Assembly: GCF_027941835.1 (NCBI RefSeq)
Contig: NZ_CP116005.1
Location: 2,805,501 to 2,869,500, forward strand
DNA length: 64,000 nt
Reading direction: 5' to 3'
Source: Sphingosinicella microcystinivorans
Lineage (GTDB): Bacteria > Pseudomonadota > Alphaproteobacteria > Sphingomonadales > Sphingomonadaceae
A program made the translations under genes and the position numbers. The notes below the pieces were generated by a model that saw nothing but the letters and a program-made list of their open reading frames with translations, was not told the origin of the DNA and did not search any database. This document shows positions 1 to 9,287 of the stretch, piece after piece (the first letter of the stretch is position 1; each line of letters opens with the position of its first letter).

Positions 1-371
1 TGCATCAGCGCGGTGTCCCGCTTGATCACTTCGCGCACCAGCGCCGCAGGCACCAGCAGGATGCGCGACGGTGCAAGGGTACGGGCCGACATCAGGTACG
101 GCATGTCGGTCACGACCGCGGCAAGAATGAAGCTGCTGACCGGCTCGACGATCCGCATCGTCGTGTCGCGGCCCGCGCTGGTGGCGTAAAGCTCGGCGAG
201 GCCATCCACGAGGACGTGGAGGAAGTCCGCGTGCTGGCCGGATTCGAACAGGACGAGCTGCGGCGGGAATGTTTGCAGGAAGGACCCGGAGAAGATCCGG
301 TCCCGTTCCGCCTCGTTCATCTTCGAGAACAGCGGCAGACGCGCAATTTCAGGTCTTTCACCGGAACGCAC
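1..371 (-). CDS. Crp/Fnr-family transcriptional regulator (partial, N-terminal part)
   Basis: The minus strand encodes the N-terminal cyclic-nucleotide-binding-like sensor domain of a Crp/Fnr regulator. The C-terminal half, including the helix-turn-helix, lies beyond the window edge. Visible pieces are LPLFSKMNEAERDRIF near the start, FLHVLVDGLAELYAT, and the stretch VSSFILAAVVTDMPYLMSAR, which is typical of the NNR/DNR-like branch that controls denitrification and nitrate respiration. No FNR-type cysteine cluster is seen at the N-terminus, so direct oxygen sensing by an iron-sulfur cluster is unlikely. I chose a GTG start at 371, ahead of an internal ATG at 320, because the family normally has the LPLF segment. 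It diverges from the nar operon and probably regulates it through the FNR-type boxes in between; that role is an inference. Confidence 0.8.
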   Translation of the reverse strand, partial: MRSGERPEIARLPLFSKMNEAERDRIFSGSFLQTFPPQLVLFESGQHADFLHVLVDGLAELYATSAGRDTTMRIVEPVSSFILAAVVTDMPYLMSARTLAPSRILLVPAALVREVIKRDTALM

Positions 372-415
372 CGAACCCGGACTCCTCCCACCCGCCAAGC
401 CATTTGGCAGTGTGG

Positions 416-429
416 TTGATATATGTCAA
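416..429. promoter_or_regulatory. FNR/NNR-type box (one mismatch)
   Basis: The sequence is TTGAT-atat-GTCAA. It matches the FNR consensus TTGATnnnnATCAA at 9 of 10 positions. It lies between the Crp/Fnr gene (start 371) and narK (start 585), nearer the regulator, so it may serve autoregulation or act as a distal site for the nar operon. Confidence 0.6.
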
Positions 430-508
430 TTGTAGGCTTGATCTGCAACTGGCTCGGAATGGGTTTGGATCAGGCCGTTTTTGTTTTCCCGAATAAGGCG
501 GCGCCAGT

Positions 509-522
509 TTGATCCCAATCAA
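509..522. promoter_or_regulatory. Perfect FNR-type box upstream of narK
   Basis: The sequence is TTGAT-ccca-ATCAA, a perfect match to the FNR palindrome. Its centre is about 69 bases before the narK start codon. That leaves room for a class II site near -41 of a promoter with a short leader. It predicts induction of the nar operon at low oxygen or by nitrogen oxides through a Crp/Fnr regulator. Confidence 0.75.
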
Positions 523-584
523 GCTTGCGTGTATCAGACAAGGCATGTCGGTCTCCACCACGCCCGTAAGGCAGAGAGCACGTC

Positions 585-3329
585 ATGCCGTTGCAGAAAG
601 CCGTAAGTGAAGGTGAGCAGAACCGGGCCCTCGGGCTCAGCACGTTTGCCTTCACCATATGTTTCGCCGTCTGGACGATCTTCGCGATCATCGGGATCGA
701 GATCAAGACGGAGCTGGGGCTGAACGAAACGCAGTTCGGCCTGCTGGTCGGAACGCCGATCCTGACCGGATCGCTGGTCCGCCTGTTCCTCGGCGTCTGG
801 ACCGATCAGTACGGCGGCCGGATCGTCTTTCCGCTGACCATGCTCGCATCGGCGGCCGCGACCTGGCTTCTCTCCTATGCCGACAGCTACGGGCTGCTGC
901 TGCTTGCCGCGCTCGGGCTCGGGCTGGCGGGCGGCGGGTTCGCCGTGGGCGTCGCCTATGTCTCCAAGTGGTATCCGCAGCAGAAGCAGGGGGCCGCGCT
1001 CGGCTTTTTCGGCATGGGCAATGTCGGCGCCGCGGTTACCAAGTTCGTCGCGCCGTGGGTCATGGTCGCGTTCGGCTGGACGGCGGTCGCGCAGATCTGG
1101 GCGGCCGTGCTCGCCGTGGTCGCGGTGCTGTTCTTCCTGTTCGCCAAGGACGATCCCGAGCTTGCCGCGCGCAAGCTCAGCGGTGAAAAGCCCATGGGAC
1201 TGATGGCGCAGCTGGAGCCGCTCAAGAGCGAGCAGGTCTGGCGCTTCTCGCTTTATTACTTCTTCGTGTTCGGCGCGTTCGTTGCGCTGGCGCTGTGGCT
1301 GCCGCAGTACCTGATCGGTGTTTACGGCGTGGACGTGAAGGTCGCCGGTATGCTGGCGGCAACCTTCTCGCTCTCGGCCAGCGTCTTCCGCGCTTACGGC
1401 GGCGTCCTTTCGGACAAGTACGGTGCGCGCAAGATCATGTACGCGACCTTCGGCGTTTCGATGATCTGCCTGTTCATGCTGTCGTATCCGGCAACCGACT
1501 ACACGATCCACGGGATCGAGGGCGAGATCCGCTTCTCCACCTCGATGAGCCTCGTGCCCTTCGTGTTCACCGTGTTCGTCCTCGGGTTCTTCATGTCGCT
1601 GGGCAAGGCGGCGGTGTTCAAGCACATCCCCGTCTATTACCCCGACCACGTCGGTTCGGTCGGCGGCCTTGTCGGCCTGGTCGGCGGGCTCGGCGGTTTC
1701 GTGCTGCCGATCGTGTTCGGCGCGGTGAGCGATCTGACCGGCATCTGGACCAGCTGCTTCATGGTGCTGTTCGGCCTCGTGGCCGTCGCGCTCGGCTGGA
1801 TGCACATCGCCATCCGCCAGATGGAGCAGAAGGCGAGCGGAATCGATCCGCGCGCGCTGCCGCAGTTCCCGGAAATGGCGGACCTGCACGACGAGGTCCG
1901 GCACGGGCACGTCCCGCCGGCCAAGGTCCTCACCGAGTGGCGGCCGGAGGACCCGGCGTTCTGGGAGGCGACGGGCCGGCGCGTCGCCCGGCGCAACCTG
2001 ATGATCTCGATTCCGGCGCTGCTGCTCGCCTTCGCGGTCTGGATGGTCTGGTCCGTGGTGGTGGCGAAGCTTCCGCTCATCGGGTTCAACTACACGACGG
2101 ACCAGCTGTTCTGGCTGGCGGCGCTGCCGGGCCTCTCCGGGGCGACGTTCCGGATCTTCTACAGTTTCATGGTGCCGATCTTCGGCGGGCGGCTCTGGAC
2201 CACGCTCTCCACCTTCTCGTTGCTGATCCCGGCCTTCGGCATCGGCTATGCGGTGCAGACTCCGGGCACGCCCTACGTCATCTTCCTGGTGCTCGCGCTG
2301 CTTTGCGGCTTCGGCGGCGGCAACTTCGCCTCGTCGATGGCGAACATCGGCTTCTTCTTCCCCAAGGCGCAGAAGGGCAACGCGCTCGCGCTCAACGGCG
2401 GCCTCGGCAACCTCGGCGTTTCCGTCATGCAGTTCATCGTTCCGCTGGTGATCACCGCGGGCGTGTTCGGCGCGCTGGGCGGCGGTGCGCAGGTGGCGCA
2501 GGACGGCAGCGAGCTGTGGTTGCAGAATGCCGGGTTCATCTGGGTGCCGTTCATCCTCGCGTCGAGCCTGCTGGCGTGGTTCGGAATGAACGACATCGCC
2601 GATGCCAAGGCGAGCTTCGCGGAACAGGCGATCATCTTCCAGCGCAGGCACAACTGGCTGATGTGCTGGCTCTACACCGGCACCTTCGGCTCCTTCATCG
2701 GCTTTTCCGCCGGTCTGCCGCTGCTCGCCAAGTACGAGTTCCCCGAAGTCGACGTGCTCAAGTACGTCTTTCTTGCCCCGCTGGTCGGCGCGATCAGCCG
2801 GGCGGCCACCGGCTGGGTGTCCGACCGGTTTGGCGGCGCGCGCGTCACCTTCTGGGTGTTCGTGGGGATGATGATCGGCACGCTCGGCGTCGTCCACTTC
2901 ATCGAGGCCGGCAACTTCGCGGGCTTCCTCGCGACGTTCGTCTTCATGTTCTTCGTCACGGGTGTCGGGAACGCCTCCACCTTCCAGATGATCCCGGTGA
3001 TCATGCGCAGCGAGGTGCCGAGGCTGATGCCGGAACTCTCCGCGGCGGACGCGAACCGGCAGGCCGAGAAGGAATCGGCGGCCATCATCGGCTTCACCTC
3101 GGCGATCGCCGCCTACGGCGCGTTCTTCATCCCCAAGGCGTTCGGCAGCTCGATCACGCTGACCGGCGCGCCGATGGTGGCGCTGTGGGGCTTCTTCGTC
3201 TTCTACGCCAGCTGCGCGGCGCTCACATGGTTCGTCTACACGCGCAGGGGCGGGCTGCTGCACGACATCGAACGCGGCCGCGGCGCCCCGCCTTCCACTC
3301 CAGTCCCCGTTCCAGGAGCAACCGCATGA
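585..3329 (+). CDS. narK: NarK-type nitrate/nitrite transporter, fused NarK1-NarK2
   Basis: This 914-residue inner-membrane protein consists of two complete major facilitator domains in tandem. The first half begins near residue 20 (FAFTICFAVWTIFAIIG) and carries nitrate-signature glycine-rich segments (GLGLAGGGFAVGVAYV, GFFGMGNVG). A hydrophilic linker follows at about residues 410-470, and a second transporter starts near 475 with its own glycine-rich signature (LLCGFGGGNFASSM, LNGGLGNLG). Fused proteins of this kind are known from Paracoccus, where one half acts as a nitrate/proton symporter and the other as a nitrate/nitrite antiporter. The gene is first in the operon and its stop overlaps the narG start by four bases (ATGA), which implies translational coupling. 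Confidence 0.95.
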   Translation: MPLQKAVSEGEQNRALGLSTFAFTICFAVWTIFAIIGIEIKTELGLNETQFGLLVGTPILTGSLVRLFLGVWTDQYGGRIVFPLTMLASAAATWLLSYADSYGLLLLAALGLGLAGGGFAVGVAYVSKWYPQQKQGAALGFFGMGNVGAAVTKFVAPWVMVAFGWTAVAQIWAAVLAVVAVLFFLFAKDDPELAARKLSGEKPMGLMAQLEPLKSEQVWRFSLYYFFVFGAFVALALWLPQYLIGVYGVDVKVAGMLAATFSLSASVFRAYGGVLSDKYGARKIMYATFGVSMICLFMLSYPATDYTIHGIEGEIRFSTSMSLVPFVFTVFVLGFFMSLGKAAVFKHIPVYYPDHVGSVGGLVGLVGGLGGFVLPIVFGAVSDLTGIWTSCFMVLFGLVAVALGWMHIAIRQMEQKASGIDPRALPQFPEMADLHDEVRHGHVPPAKVLTEWRPEDPAFWEATGRRVARRNLMISIPALLLAFAVWMVWSVVVAKLPLIGFNYTTDQLFWLAALPGLSGATFRIFYSFMVPIFGGRLWTTLSTFSLLIPAFGIGYAVQTPGTPYVIFLVLALLCGFGGGNFASSMANIGFFFPKAQKGNALALNGGLGNLGVSVMQFIVPLVITAGVFGALGGGAQVAQDGSELWLQNAGFIWVPFILASSLLAWFGMNDIADAKASFAEQAIIFQRRHNWLMCWLYTGTFGSFIGFSAGLPLLAKYEFPEVDVLKYVFLAPLVGAISRAATGWVSDRFGGARVTFWVFVGMMIGTLGVVHFIEAGNFAGFLATFVFMFFVTGVGNASTFQMIPVIMRSEVPRLMPELSAADANRQAEKESAAIIGFTSAIAAYGAFFIPKAFGSSITLTGAPMVALWGFFVFYASCAALTWFVYTRRGGLLHDIERGRGAPPSTPVPVPGATA

Positions 3330-6300
3330 GCTATCTGCTCGACCGCCTGACGTTCTTTCGCCAGAAGACGGAAACCTTCTCCGACGGGCACGGCGTGACC
3401 ACCGCCGAAGCCCGCAGCTGGGAAGACGGCTATCGCAAGCGCTGGCAGCACGACAAGATCGTGCGCTCCACCCACGGCGTGAACTGCACAGGGTCCTGCT
3501 CGTGGAAGATCTACGTCAAGGGCGGGATCATCACGTGGGAAACGCAGCAGACCGATTATCCGCGGACCCGGCCCGATCTCCCCAACCATGAACCGCGCGG
3601 CTGCCCGCGCGGGGCGAGCTACAGCTGGTACATCTATTCGGCGCAGCGCCTGAAGTACCCGCTCGTCCGCAAGCGGCTCATCAGGTTGTGGCGGGAGGCG
3701 CGGAAGGCGCTGCCGCCGGTCGCCGCCTGGGCCTCGATCCAGAACGACCCGGAAAAGCGCAGGAGCTACACGGCGATCCGCGGCCACGGCGGCTTCGTTC
3801 GTTCGACGTGGGACGAGGTGAACGAGATCATCGCTGCCGCCAACGCCTACACCGCCAAGACCTGGGGGCCGGACCGCGTGATCGGCTTCTCGCCGATCCC
3901 GGCGATGTCGATGGTCAGCTACGCCGCGGGGTCGCGCTATCTCTCGCTGCTCGGCGGCACGTGCATGTCGTTCTACGACTGGTATTGCGACCTGCCGCCC
4001 GCGAGCCCGATGACATGGGGCGAGCAAACCGACGTTCCCGAAAGCGCCGACTGGTACAACGCCGGTTTCCTGATGATGTGGGGATCGAACGTGCCGCAGA
4101 CGCGCACGCCCGACGCCCACTTCATGACCGAGGCGCGCTATCGCGGGGCGAAGGTCGCGGTGGTCTCGCCCGATTATGCCGAGGCGACCAAGTTCGGCGA
4201 CATCTGGCTCAACCCCAAGCAGGGCACTGACGCCGCCCTCGCGCTGGCGATGGGCCACGTGATCCTGCGCGAATTCCATCTCGACCGGCAGGTGCCCTAT
4301 TTCGAAGACTATTGCCGCCGCTATTCGGACATGCCGATGCTGGTGCGGCTCGTCGAGAAGGACGGCGCCTTCGTGCCCGACCGCCTGCTGCGCGCTTCCG
4401 ATTTCCCCGGCAACCTCGGCGAGACCAACAATCCCGAATGGAAGACCGTCGCCATCGACGACGCCGGCGGCGCGATCGTCGCCCCCGCCGGTTCGGTGGG
4501 CTTCCGCTGGGGAGAGCAGGGCAAGTGGAACCTCGAGGAGAAGGACGGCAGCGGCGCGGAGGTCAAGCTGCGCATGACTGCGATCCTCGACGGGGACCAC
4601 GACGAGGTGGTGGACGTCGCCTTCCCCTATTTCGGCAATCGCGAGCATGATCATTTCGAGGGCACCGATCATCCCGACGTGCTGCTGAAGCGCGTGCCCG
4701 TGCGCGCCCTCGACCTTGCCGAGGGGCGCAGCTACGCCGCTTCCGTCTTCGATCTACTTTGCGCCAACTACGGCCTTGATCGCGGCCTCGGCGGCGAGCA
4801 CGTCGCGCGCGATTATGCCGAGGCGAGCCCATACACCCCCGCCTGGGCCGAACGGATCACCGGCGTTCCGGCGGAACAGATCATCACCGTGGCGCGCGAG
4901 TTCGCCGACAACGCCGAGCAGACCGGCGGCAAGTCGATGGTCATCCTGGGGGCCGGACTCAACCACTGGTACCACATGGACATGAACTATCGCGGTATCA
5001 TCAACCTGCTGGTGATGTGCGGTTGCATCGGCCAGTCGGGCGGCGGCTGGTCGCACTATGTCGGGCAGGAAAAGCTGCGTCCGCAGACGGGCTGGCTGCC
5101 GCTGGCGTTCGCGCTCGACTGGTCGCGTCCGCCGCGCCAGATGAACTCGACCAGTTTCTTCTACGCGCACACCGACCAGTGGCGTTACGAAACGGTGGGG
5201 GTGGACGAGATCCTGTCGCCCACGGCGCCGGACGGGGACTGGGATGCCTCGCTGATCGACTACAACGTGCGCGCCGAGCGCATGGGCTGGCTGCCTTCGG
5301 CGCCCCAGCTCAAGACGAATCCGCTGGAGGTGGGCAAGGCGGCGAAGGCCTCGGGCGTCGAAGCGAAGGACTATGTCGCCGGCGCGCTCAAGTCGGGCGA
5401 ACTGGAGCTGTCGTGCCTCGATCCCGACGATCCGGCCAACTGGCCGCGCAACATGTTCGTCTGGCGGTCGAACCTGCTCGGTTCCTCGGGCAAGGGCCAC
5501 GAATATTTCCTGAAGCACCTGCTCGGCACCGCGCACGGCGTGCAAGGGAAGGACCTCGGCGAGATGGGCCGCCAGAAGCCGCGGGAGGTGAAATGGCACG
5601 ACGACGCGCCGAAGGGGAAGCTCGACCTGCTGGTCACGCTCGACTTCCGCATGTCGACGACCTGCGTCTATTCCGACATCGTCCTGCCCACCGCGAGCTG
5701 GTACGAAAAGGACGACCTCAACACGTCCGACATGCACCCGTTCATTCACCCGCTTTCGGCCGCGGTCGACCCCGTGTGGGAATCGAAGAGCGACTGGGAA
5801 ATCTACAAGGGAATCGCGAAGGCGTTCTCTGAAGTCGCGCCGGAGGTGCTGGGCGTGGAGACCGATGTCGTCCTCACGCCGATCCTGCACGACACCGCGA
5901 ACGAGATCGCGCAGCCGTTCGACGTCGCGGACTGGGGCAAGGGCGAAACCGCGCCGATCCCGGGCAGGACGATGGCGAGTGTCGCGCTCGTCGAGCGCGA
6001 CTATCCCAACCTCTACAAGCGCTACACCGCGCTCGGCCCGCTGATGGACAAGCTCGGCAACGGCGGCAAGGGTATCACCTGGAAGACCGAGCACGAGGTG
6101 GAGAACCTGCGCAAGCTGAACGGCGTCGTGACCGGCGAGGGGCCGACGAAGGGCATGGCGCGCATTGAGACCGCGATTGATGCGGCCGAAGTGCTGCTGA
6201 TGCTTGCGCCGGAAACCAACGGCGAGGTCGCGATCAAGGCGTGGGAGGCGCTGTCGAAGTTCACGGGACGCGACCACACTCATCTCGCGCTGCCCAAGGA

Positions 6301-7063
6301 AGACGAGAAGATCCGTTTCCGCGACATCCAGGCCCAGCCGCGCAAGATCATCTCCTCGCCCACGTGGTCGGGGCTGGAGAGCGAGCACGTCTGCTACAAC
6401 GCGGGCTATACCAACGTGCACGAACTGATCCCGTGGCGCACGCTGACGGGGCGGCAGCAGCTCTATCAGGATCACAAGTGGATGCTTGCGTTCGGCGAAG
6501 GGCTCTGCGTGTACCGCCCGCCGATCGACACCAAGGCGGTGAAGCCCATGCTCGATCAGGCGGTGGGGGAGAAGCACGTGGTGCTGAACTTCATCACGCC
6601 GCACCAGAAATGGGGCATCCATTCCACCTACACCGACAATCAGCTGATGCTGACGCTGTCGCGCGGCGGGCCCATCGTCTGGATGTCCGAGGTGGACGCG
6701 GCAAAGGCCGGGCTCGTCGACAACGACTGGGTGGAAACCTTCAACACCAATGGCGCGCTGGTGGCCCGCGTGGTCGTTTCCCAGCGCATGAAGGAGGGGA
6801 CGCTCTTCATGTATCACGCGCAGGAGAAGATCGTGAACGTGCCCGGTTCGCCGCTGACCGGACAGAGAGGCGGCATCCACAATTCCGTGACGCGCGCCAT
6901 TCTGAAGCCGACCCACATGATCGGCGGCTACGTCCAGCAGAGCTACGGTTTCAACTACTACGGCACCGTCGGTTCCAACCGCGACGAATTCGTCATCGTC
7001 CGCAAGCTTGCAAAGGTCGACTGGCTCGAAGGAGCCCTCGCAGAAGGGGAGACGGCAGCATGA
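3326..7063 (+). CDS. narG: Respiratory nitrate reductase, alpha (molybdenum) subunit
   Basis: The 1245-residue protein is the catalytic subunit of membrane-bound NarGHI. It reduces nitrate to nitrite with a bis-MGD molybdenum cofactor on the cytoplasmic side. The N-terminal FS0 [4Fe-4S] site shows the NarG pattern with a histidine ligand and spaced cysteines (HGVNCTGSCSWKIY, then CPRG). The segment YCDLPPASPMTWGEQTD contains the aspartate that coordinates molybdenum in this family. The length is as usual for NarG. The start overlaps narK and the stop overlaps narH, each by ATGA. Confidence 0.97.
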   Translation: MSYLLDRLTFFRQKTETFSDGHGVTTAEARSWEDGYRKRWQHDKIVRSTHGVNCTGSCSWKIYVKGGIITWETQQTDYPRTRPDLPNHEPRGCPRGASYSWYIYSAQRLKYPLVRKRLIRLWREARKALPPVAAWASIQNDPEKRRSYTAIRGHGGFVRSTWDEVNEIIAAANAYTAKTWGPDRVIGFSPIPAMSMVSYAAGSRYLSLLGGTCMSFYDWYCDLPPASPMTWGEQTDVPESADWYNAGFLMMWGSNVPQTRTPDAHFMTEARYRGAKVAVVSPDYAEATKFGDIWLNPKQGTDAALALAMGHVILREFHLDRQVPYFEDYCRRYSDMPMLVRLVEKDGAFVPDRLLRASDFPGNLGETNNPEWKTVAIDDAGGAIVAPAGSVGFRWGEQGKWNLEEKDGSGAEVKLRMTAILDGDHDEVVDVAFPYFGNREHDHFEGTDHPDVLLKRVPVRALDLAEGRSYAASVFDLLCANYGLDRGLGGEHVARDYAEASPYTPAWAERITGVPAEQIITVAREFADNAEQTGGKSMVILGAGLNHWYHMDMNYRGIINLLVMCGCIGQSGGGWSHYVGQEKLRPQTGWLPLAFALDWSRPPRQMNSTSFFYAHTDQWRYETVGVDEILSPTAPDGDWDASLIDYNVRAERMGWLPSAPQLKTNPLEVGKAAKASGVEAKDYVAGALKSGELELSCLDPDDPANWPRNMFVWRSNLLGSSGKGHEYFLKHLLGTAHGVQGKDLGEMGRQKPREVKWHDDAPKGKLDLLVTLDFRMSTTCVYSDIVLPTASWYEKDDLNTSDMHPFIHPLSAAVDPVWESKSDWEIYKGIAKAFSEVAPEVLGVETDVVLTPILHDTANEIAQPFDVADWGKGETAPIPGRTMASVALVERDYPNLYKRYTALGPLMDKLGNGGKGITWKTEHEVENLRKLNGVVTGEGPTKGMARIETAIDAAEVLLMLAPETNGEVAIKAWEALSKFTGRDHTHLALPKEDEKIRFRDIQAQPRKIISSPTWSGLESEHVCYNAGYTNVHELIPWRTLTGRQQLYQDHKWMLAFGEGLCVYRPPIDTKAVKPMLDQAVGEKHVVLNFITPHQKWGIHSTYTDNQLMLTLSRGGPIVWMSEVDAAKAGLVDNDWVETFNTNGALVARVVVSQRMKEGTLFMYHAQEKIVNVPGSPLTGQRGGIHNSVTRAILKPTHMIGGYVQQSYGFNYYGTVGSNRDEFVIVRKLAKVDWLEGALAEGETAA

Positions 7064-8583
7064 AGATCCGCGCGCAGATCGGCAAGGTCCTGAACCTCGA
7101 CAAGTGCATCGGCTGCCACACCTGTTCGGTCACCTGCAAGAACGTGTGGACCAGCCGCGAAGGCGTGGAATACGCCTGGTTCAACAACGTCGAGACCAAA
7201 CCCGGCATCGGCTATCCGAAGGACTGGGAAAACCAGCGCCGCTGGAACGGCGGCTGGGACCTGCGCCACGGGCGCCTGCAGCCGCGCATGGGCGGCAAGT
7301 GGCGGCTACTGGCGAAGATCTTCGCCAATCCCGACCTGCCCGAGATCGACGATTACTACGAGCCTTTCACGTTCGATTACGGTCACCTGCAATCGGCGGC
7401 GGAATCGAAGGCGTTTCCCACTGCGCGCCCGCGCAGCCTCGTTTCGGGCGAGCGCATGGAAAAGATCGAGTGGGGTCCGAACTGGGAGGAAATCCTGGGC
7501 GGCGAATTCTCGAAGCGGTCCGAGGATTACAATTTCGAAGGCGTGCAGAAAGACATCTACGGGCAGTTCGAAAACACGTTCATGATGTACCTGCCGCGGC
7601 TGTGCGAGCACTGCCTCAACCCGACCTGCGTCGCGGCGTGCCCGTCCGGCTCGATCTACAAGCGCGAGGAGGACGGGATCGTCCTCATCGACCAGGAAAA
7701 GTGCCGCGGCTGGCGCATGTGCGTCTCCGGCTGCCCTTACAAGAAAATCTACTACAACTGGAAAACCGGAAAGTCCGAGAAGTGCATCTTCTGCTATCCG
7801 CGCATCGAGGCGGGCGAGCCGACGGTGTGTTCGGAAACCTGCGTCGGGCGCATCCGCTACCTCGGCGTCATGCTCTACGACGCGGACCGCATCGAGGAAG
7901 CGGCTTCGACGGAGAAGGTGGAGGATCTCTATCAGGCGCAGCTCGACATCTTCCTTGACCCCAACGATCCGGCGGTCATCGCGCAGGCGCGCGCCGACGG
8001 TATTCCCGAGGCATGGCTGGAGGCCGCGAAGCGGTCGCCGGTATGGAAGATGGCGATGGAATGGAAGATCGCGTTCCCGCTGCATCCCGAATATCGCACG
8101 CTGCCGATGGTCTGGTACGTGCCGCCGCTCTCGCCGATCAGCGCGGCGGCGAACGCCGGGCGGATTTCCGCCAACAACGGTATGCCGGATGTCCGCTCGT
8201 TGCGCATTCCGCTCAAGTATCTCGCGAACCTGCTGACCGCGGGCGACGAGGAGCCGATCGCGGCCTGCCTCGAACGGATGCTCGCGATGCGCGGCTACAT
8301 GCGCGCGAAGACCGTGCAGGGCGTGATCGCTGCGGACATCGCCGAGGCCGTGGGACTGACGCCCGCACAGGTCGAGGAGATGTACAGGGTGATGGCCATC
8401 GCCAACTACGAGGACCGCTTCGTCATACCCACCGGCCACCGCGAGGATGCCGAGGACATGTACGACGAGAAGGGCTCGTGCGGCTTCTCGTTCGGGAACG
8501 GCTGCTCGGGCGGTTCGACCGACACCAACCTTTTCGGCGCCCCCGCGCGCAAGAAGCTCCAGACCCCGACGGAGGTGTTCTGA
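7060..8583 (+). CDS. narH: Respiratory nitrate reductase, beta (iron-sulfur) subunit
   Basis: The 507-residue subunit passes electrons from the NarI hemes to NarG through four iron-sulfur clusters. The cysteine groups are all visible: CIGCHTCSVTCKN near residue 16, CEHCLNPTCVAACP near 184, CRGWRMCVSGCP near 217, and CIFCYP with CSETC near 245-260. The tryptophan in CRGWRMC replaces a cysteine, as in known NarH proteins, giving one [3Fe-4S] cluster. The gene overlaps narG by ATGA and narJ by one base, so the subunits are made as a coupled set. Confidence 0.97.
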   Translation: MKIRAQIGKVLNLDKCIGCHTCSVTCKNVWTSREGVEYAWFNNVETKPGIGYPKDWENQRRWNGGWDLRHGRLQPRMGGKWRLLAKIFANPDLPEIDDYYEPFTFDYGHLQSAAESKAFPTARPRSLVSGERMEKIEWGPNWEEILGGEFSKRSEDYNFEGVQKDIYGQFENTFMMYLPRLCEHCLNPTCVAACPSGSIYKREEDGIVLIDQEKCRGWRMCVSGCPYKKIYYNWKTGKSEKCIFCYPRIEAGEPTVCSETCVGRIRYLGVMLYDADRIEEAASTEKVEDLYQAQLDIFLDPNDPAVIAQARADGIPEAWLEAAKRSPVWKMAMEWKIAFPLHPEYRTLPMVWYVPPLSPISAAANAGRISANNGMPDVRSLRIPLKYLANLLTAGDEEPIAACLERMLAMRGYMRAKTVQGVIAADIAEAVGLTPAQVEEMYRVMAIANYEDRFVIPTGHREDAEDMYDEKGSCGFSFGNGCSGGSTDTNLFGAPARKKLQTPTEVF

Positions 8584-9287
8584 TGCGCCTGACCTTTCGC
8601 ATATTGTCCGCCTTGCTGCGCTACCCGGACGAAGCCGTGCAGCGGGCCGCGCCCGAATTCGCCGCAGCGCTCGCCGAAGACGGATTGCTCTCCGCCGGCC
8701 AGCGTGCCGCGCTCCAGCCGCTGATCGGTGCGTTGGCATCCGAGGATTTGCTCGATCTTCAGGAACGCTATGTCGCGCTGTTCGACCGGGGGCGGGCGCT
8801 GTCGCTGCACCTGTTCGAGCACGTTCACGGCGAGAGCCGGGACCGGGGGCAGGCGATGGTGGACCTGCGCGACCGCTACGAGCGTGAGGGGCTTGAGATC
8901 ACCGCGAAGGAATTGCCGGATTATCTGCCGCTGTTCCTTGAATATCTCTCGATCCTGCCGTCCGCGCAAGCGCGCGAGGAACTGGCGCAGCCGGGCGTGA
9001 TCGTCGCGGCGCTGGCCCGGCGGCTGGACGAAAGGGCCAGCCCCTACGCGCCGGCGATGCAGGTTCTCGCGGAGCTTGCAGGGGTGGATGGCGAAGCGTT
9101 CGACATCGCGCCGCCCGACAACCCCGACGACCTCGCCGCGCTCGATGCCGCGTGGGAGGAGGAGCAGGTCCGCTTCGAGGCGCCCGCCGCGCCGACCGCG
9201 CCCGGCGCGGCCGCCTGTCCGCAGGCCGCCGCGCTCGTCGCCCGTTTCCAGTCCCCCGAACCCGTCAGGAACCCTGCTCATGGCTGA
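8583..9287 (+). CDS. narJ: Nitrate reductase assembly chaperone
   Basis: The 234-residue cytoplasmic protein belongs to the NarJ/TorD-like redox-enzyme chaperones, which hold apo-NarG until the molybdenum cofactor is inserted. Family features are the N-terminal LSALLRYPDE and the central ELPDYLPLFLEYLS helix. The C-terminal 40 residues are rich in alanine and proline and probably unstructured. The start codon overlaps the narH stop (TGATG) and the end overlaps narI by eight bases. Confidence 0.93.
   Translation: MRLTFRILSALLRYPDEAVQRAAPEFAAALAEDGLLSAGQRAALQPLIGALASEDLLDLQERYVALFDRGRALSLHLFEHVHGESRDRGQAMVDLRDRYEREGLEITAKELPDYLPLFLEYLSILPSAQAREELAQPGVIVAALARRLDERASPYAPAMQVLAELAGVDGEAFDIAPPDNPDDLAALDAAWEEEQVRFEAPAAPTAPGAAACPQAAALVARFQSPEPVRNPAHG

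Noticed and set aside
534-3263. A 909-residue open frame antisense to narK
   Set aside because: It is a composition shadow. The translation is a low-complexity mix of Arg, Glu, Asp, His and Ala without domains, while the plus strand has a clear two-domain transporter.
1295-3325. Long upstream extension of narG in the plus strand, overlapping narK
   Set aside because: The extension is arginine-rich shadow sequence. narG starts at the ATG at 3326, which overlaps the narK stop.
4754-6916. A 720-residue open frame antisense to narG
   Set aside because: It has the same low-complexity Arg/Val/His-rich look. It mirrors the codon pattern of narG and has no recognisable motif.
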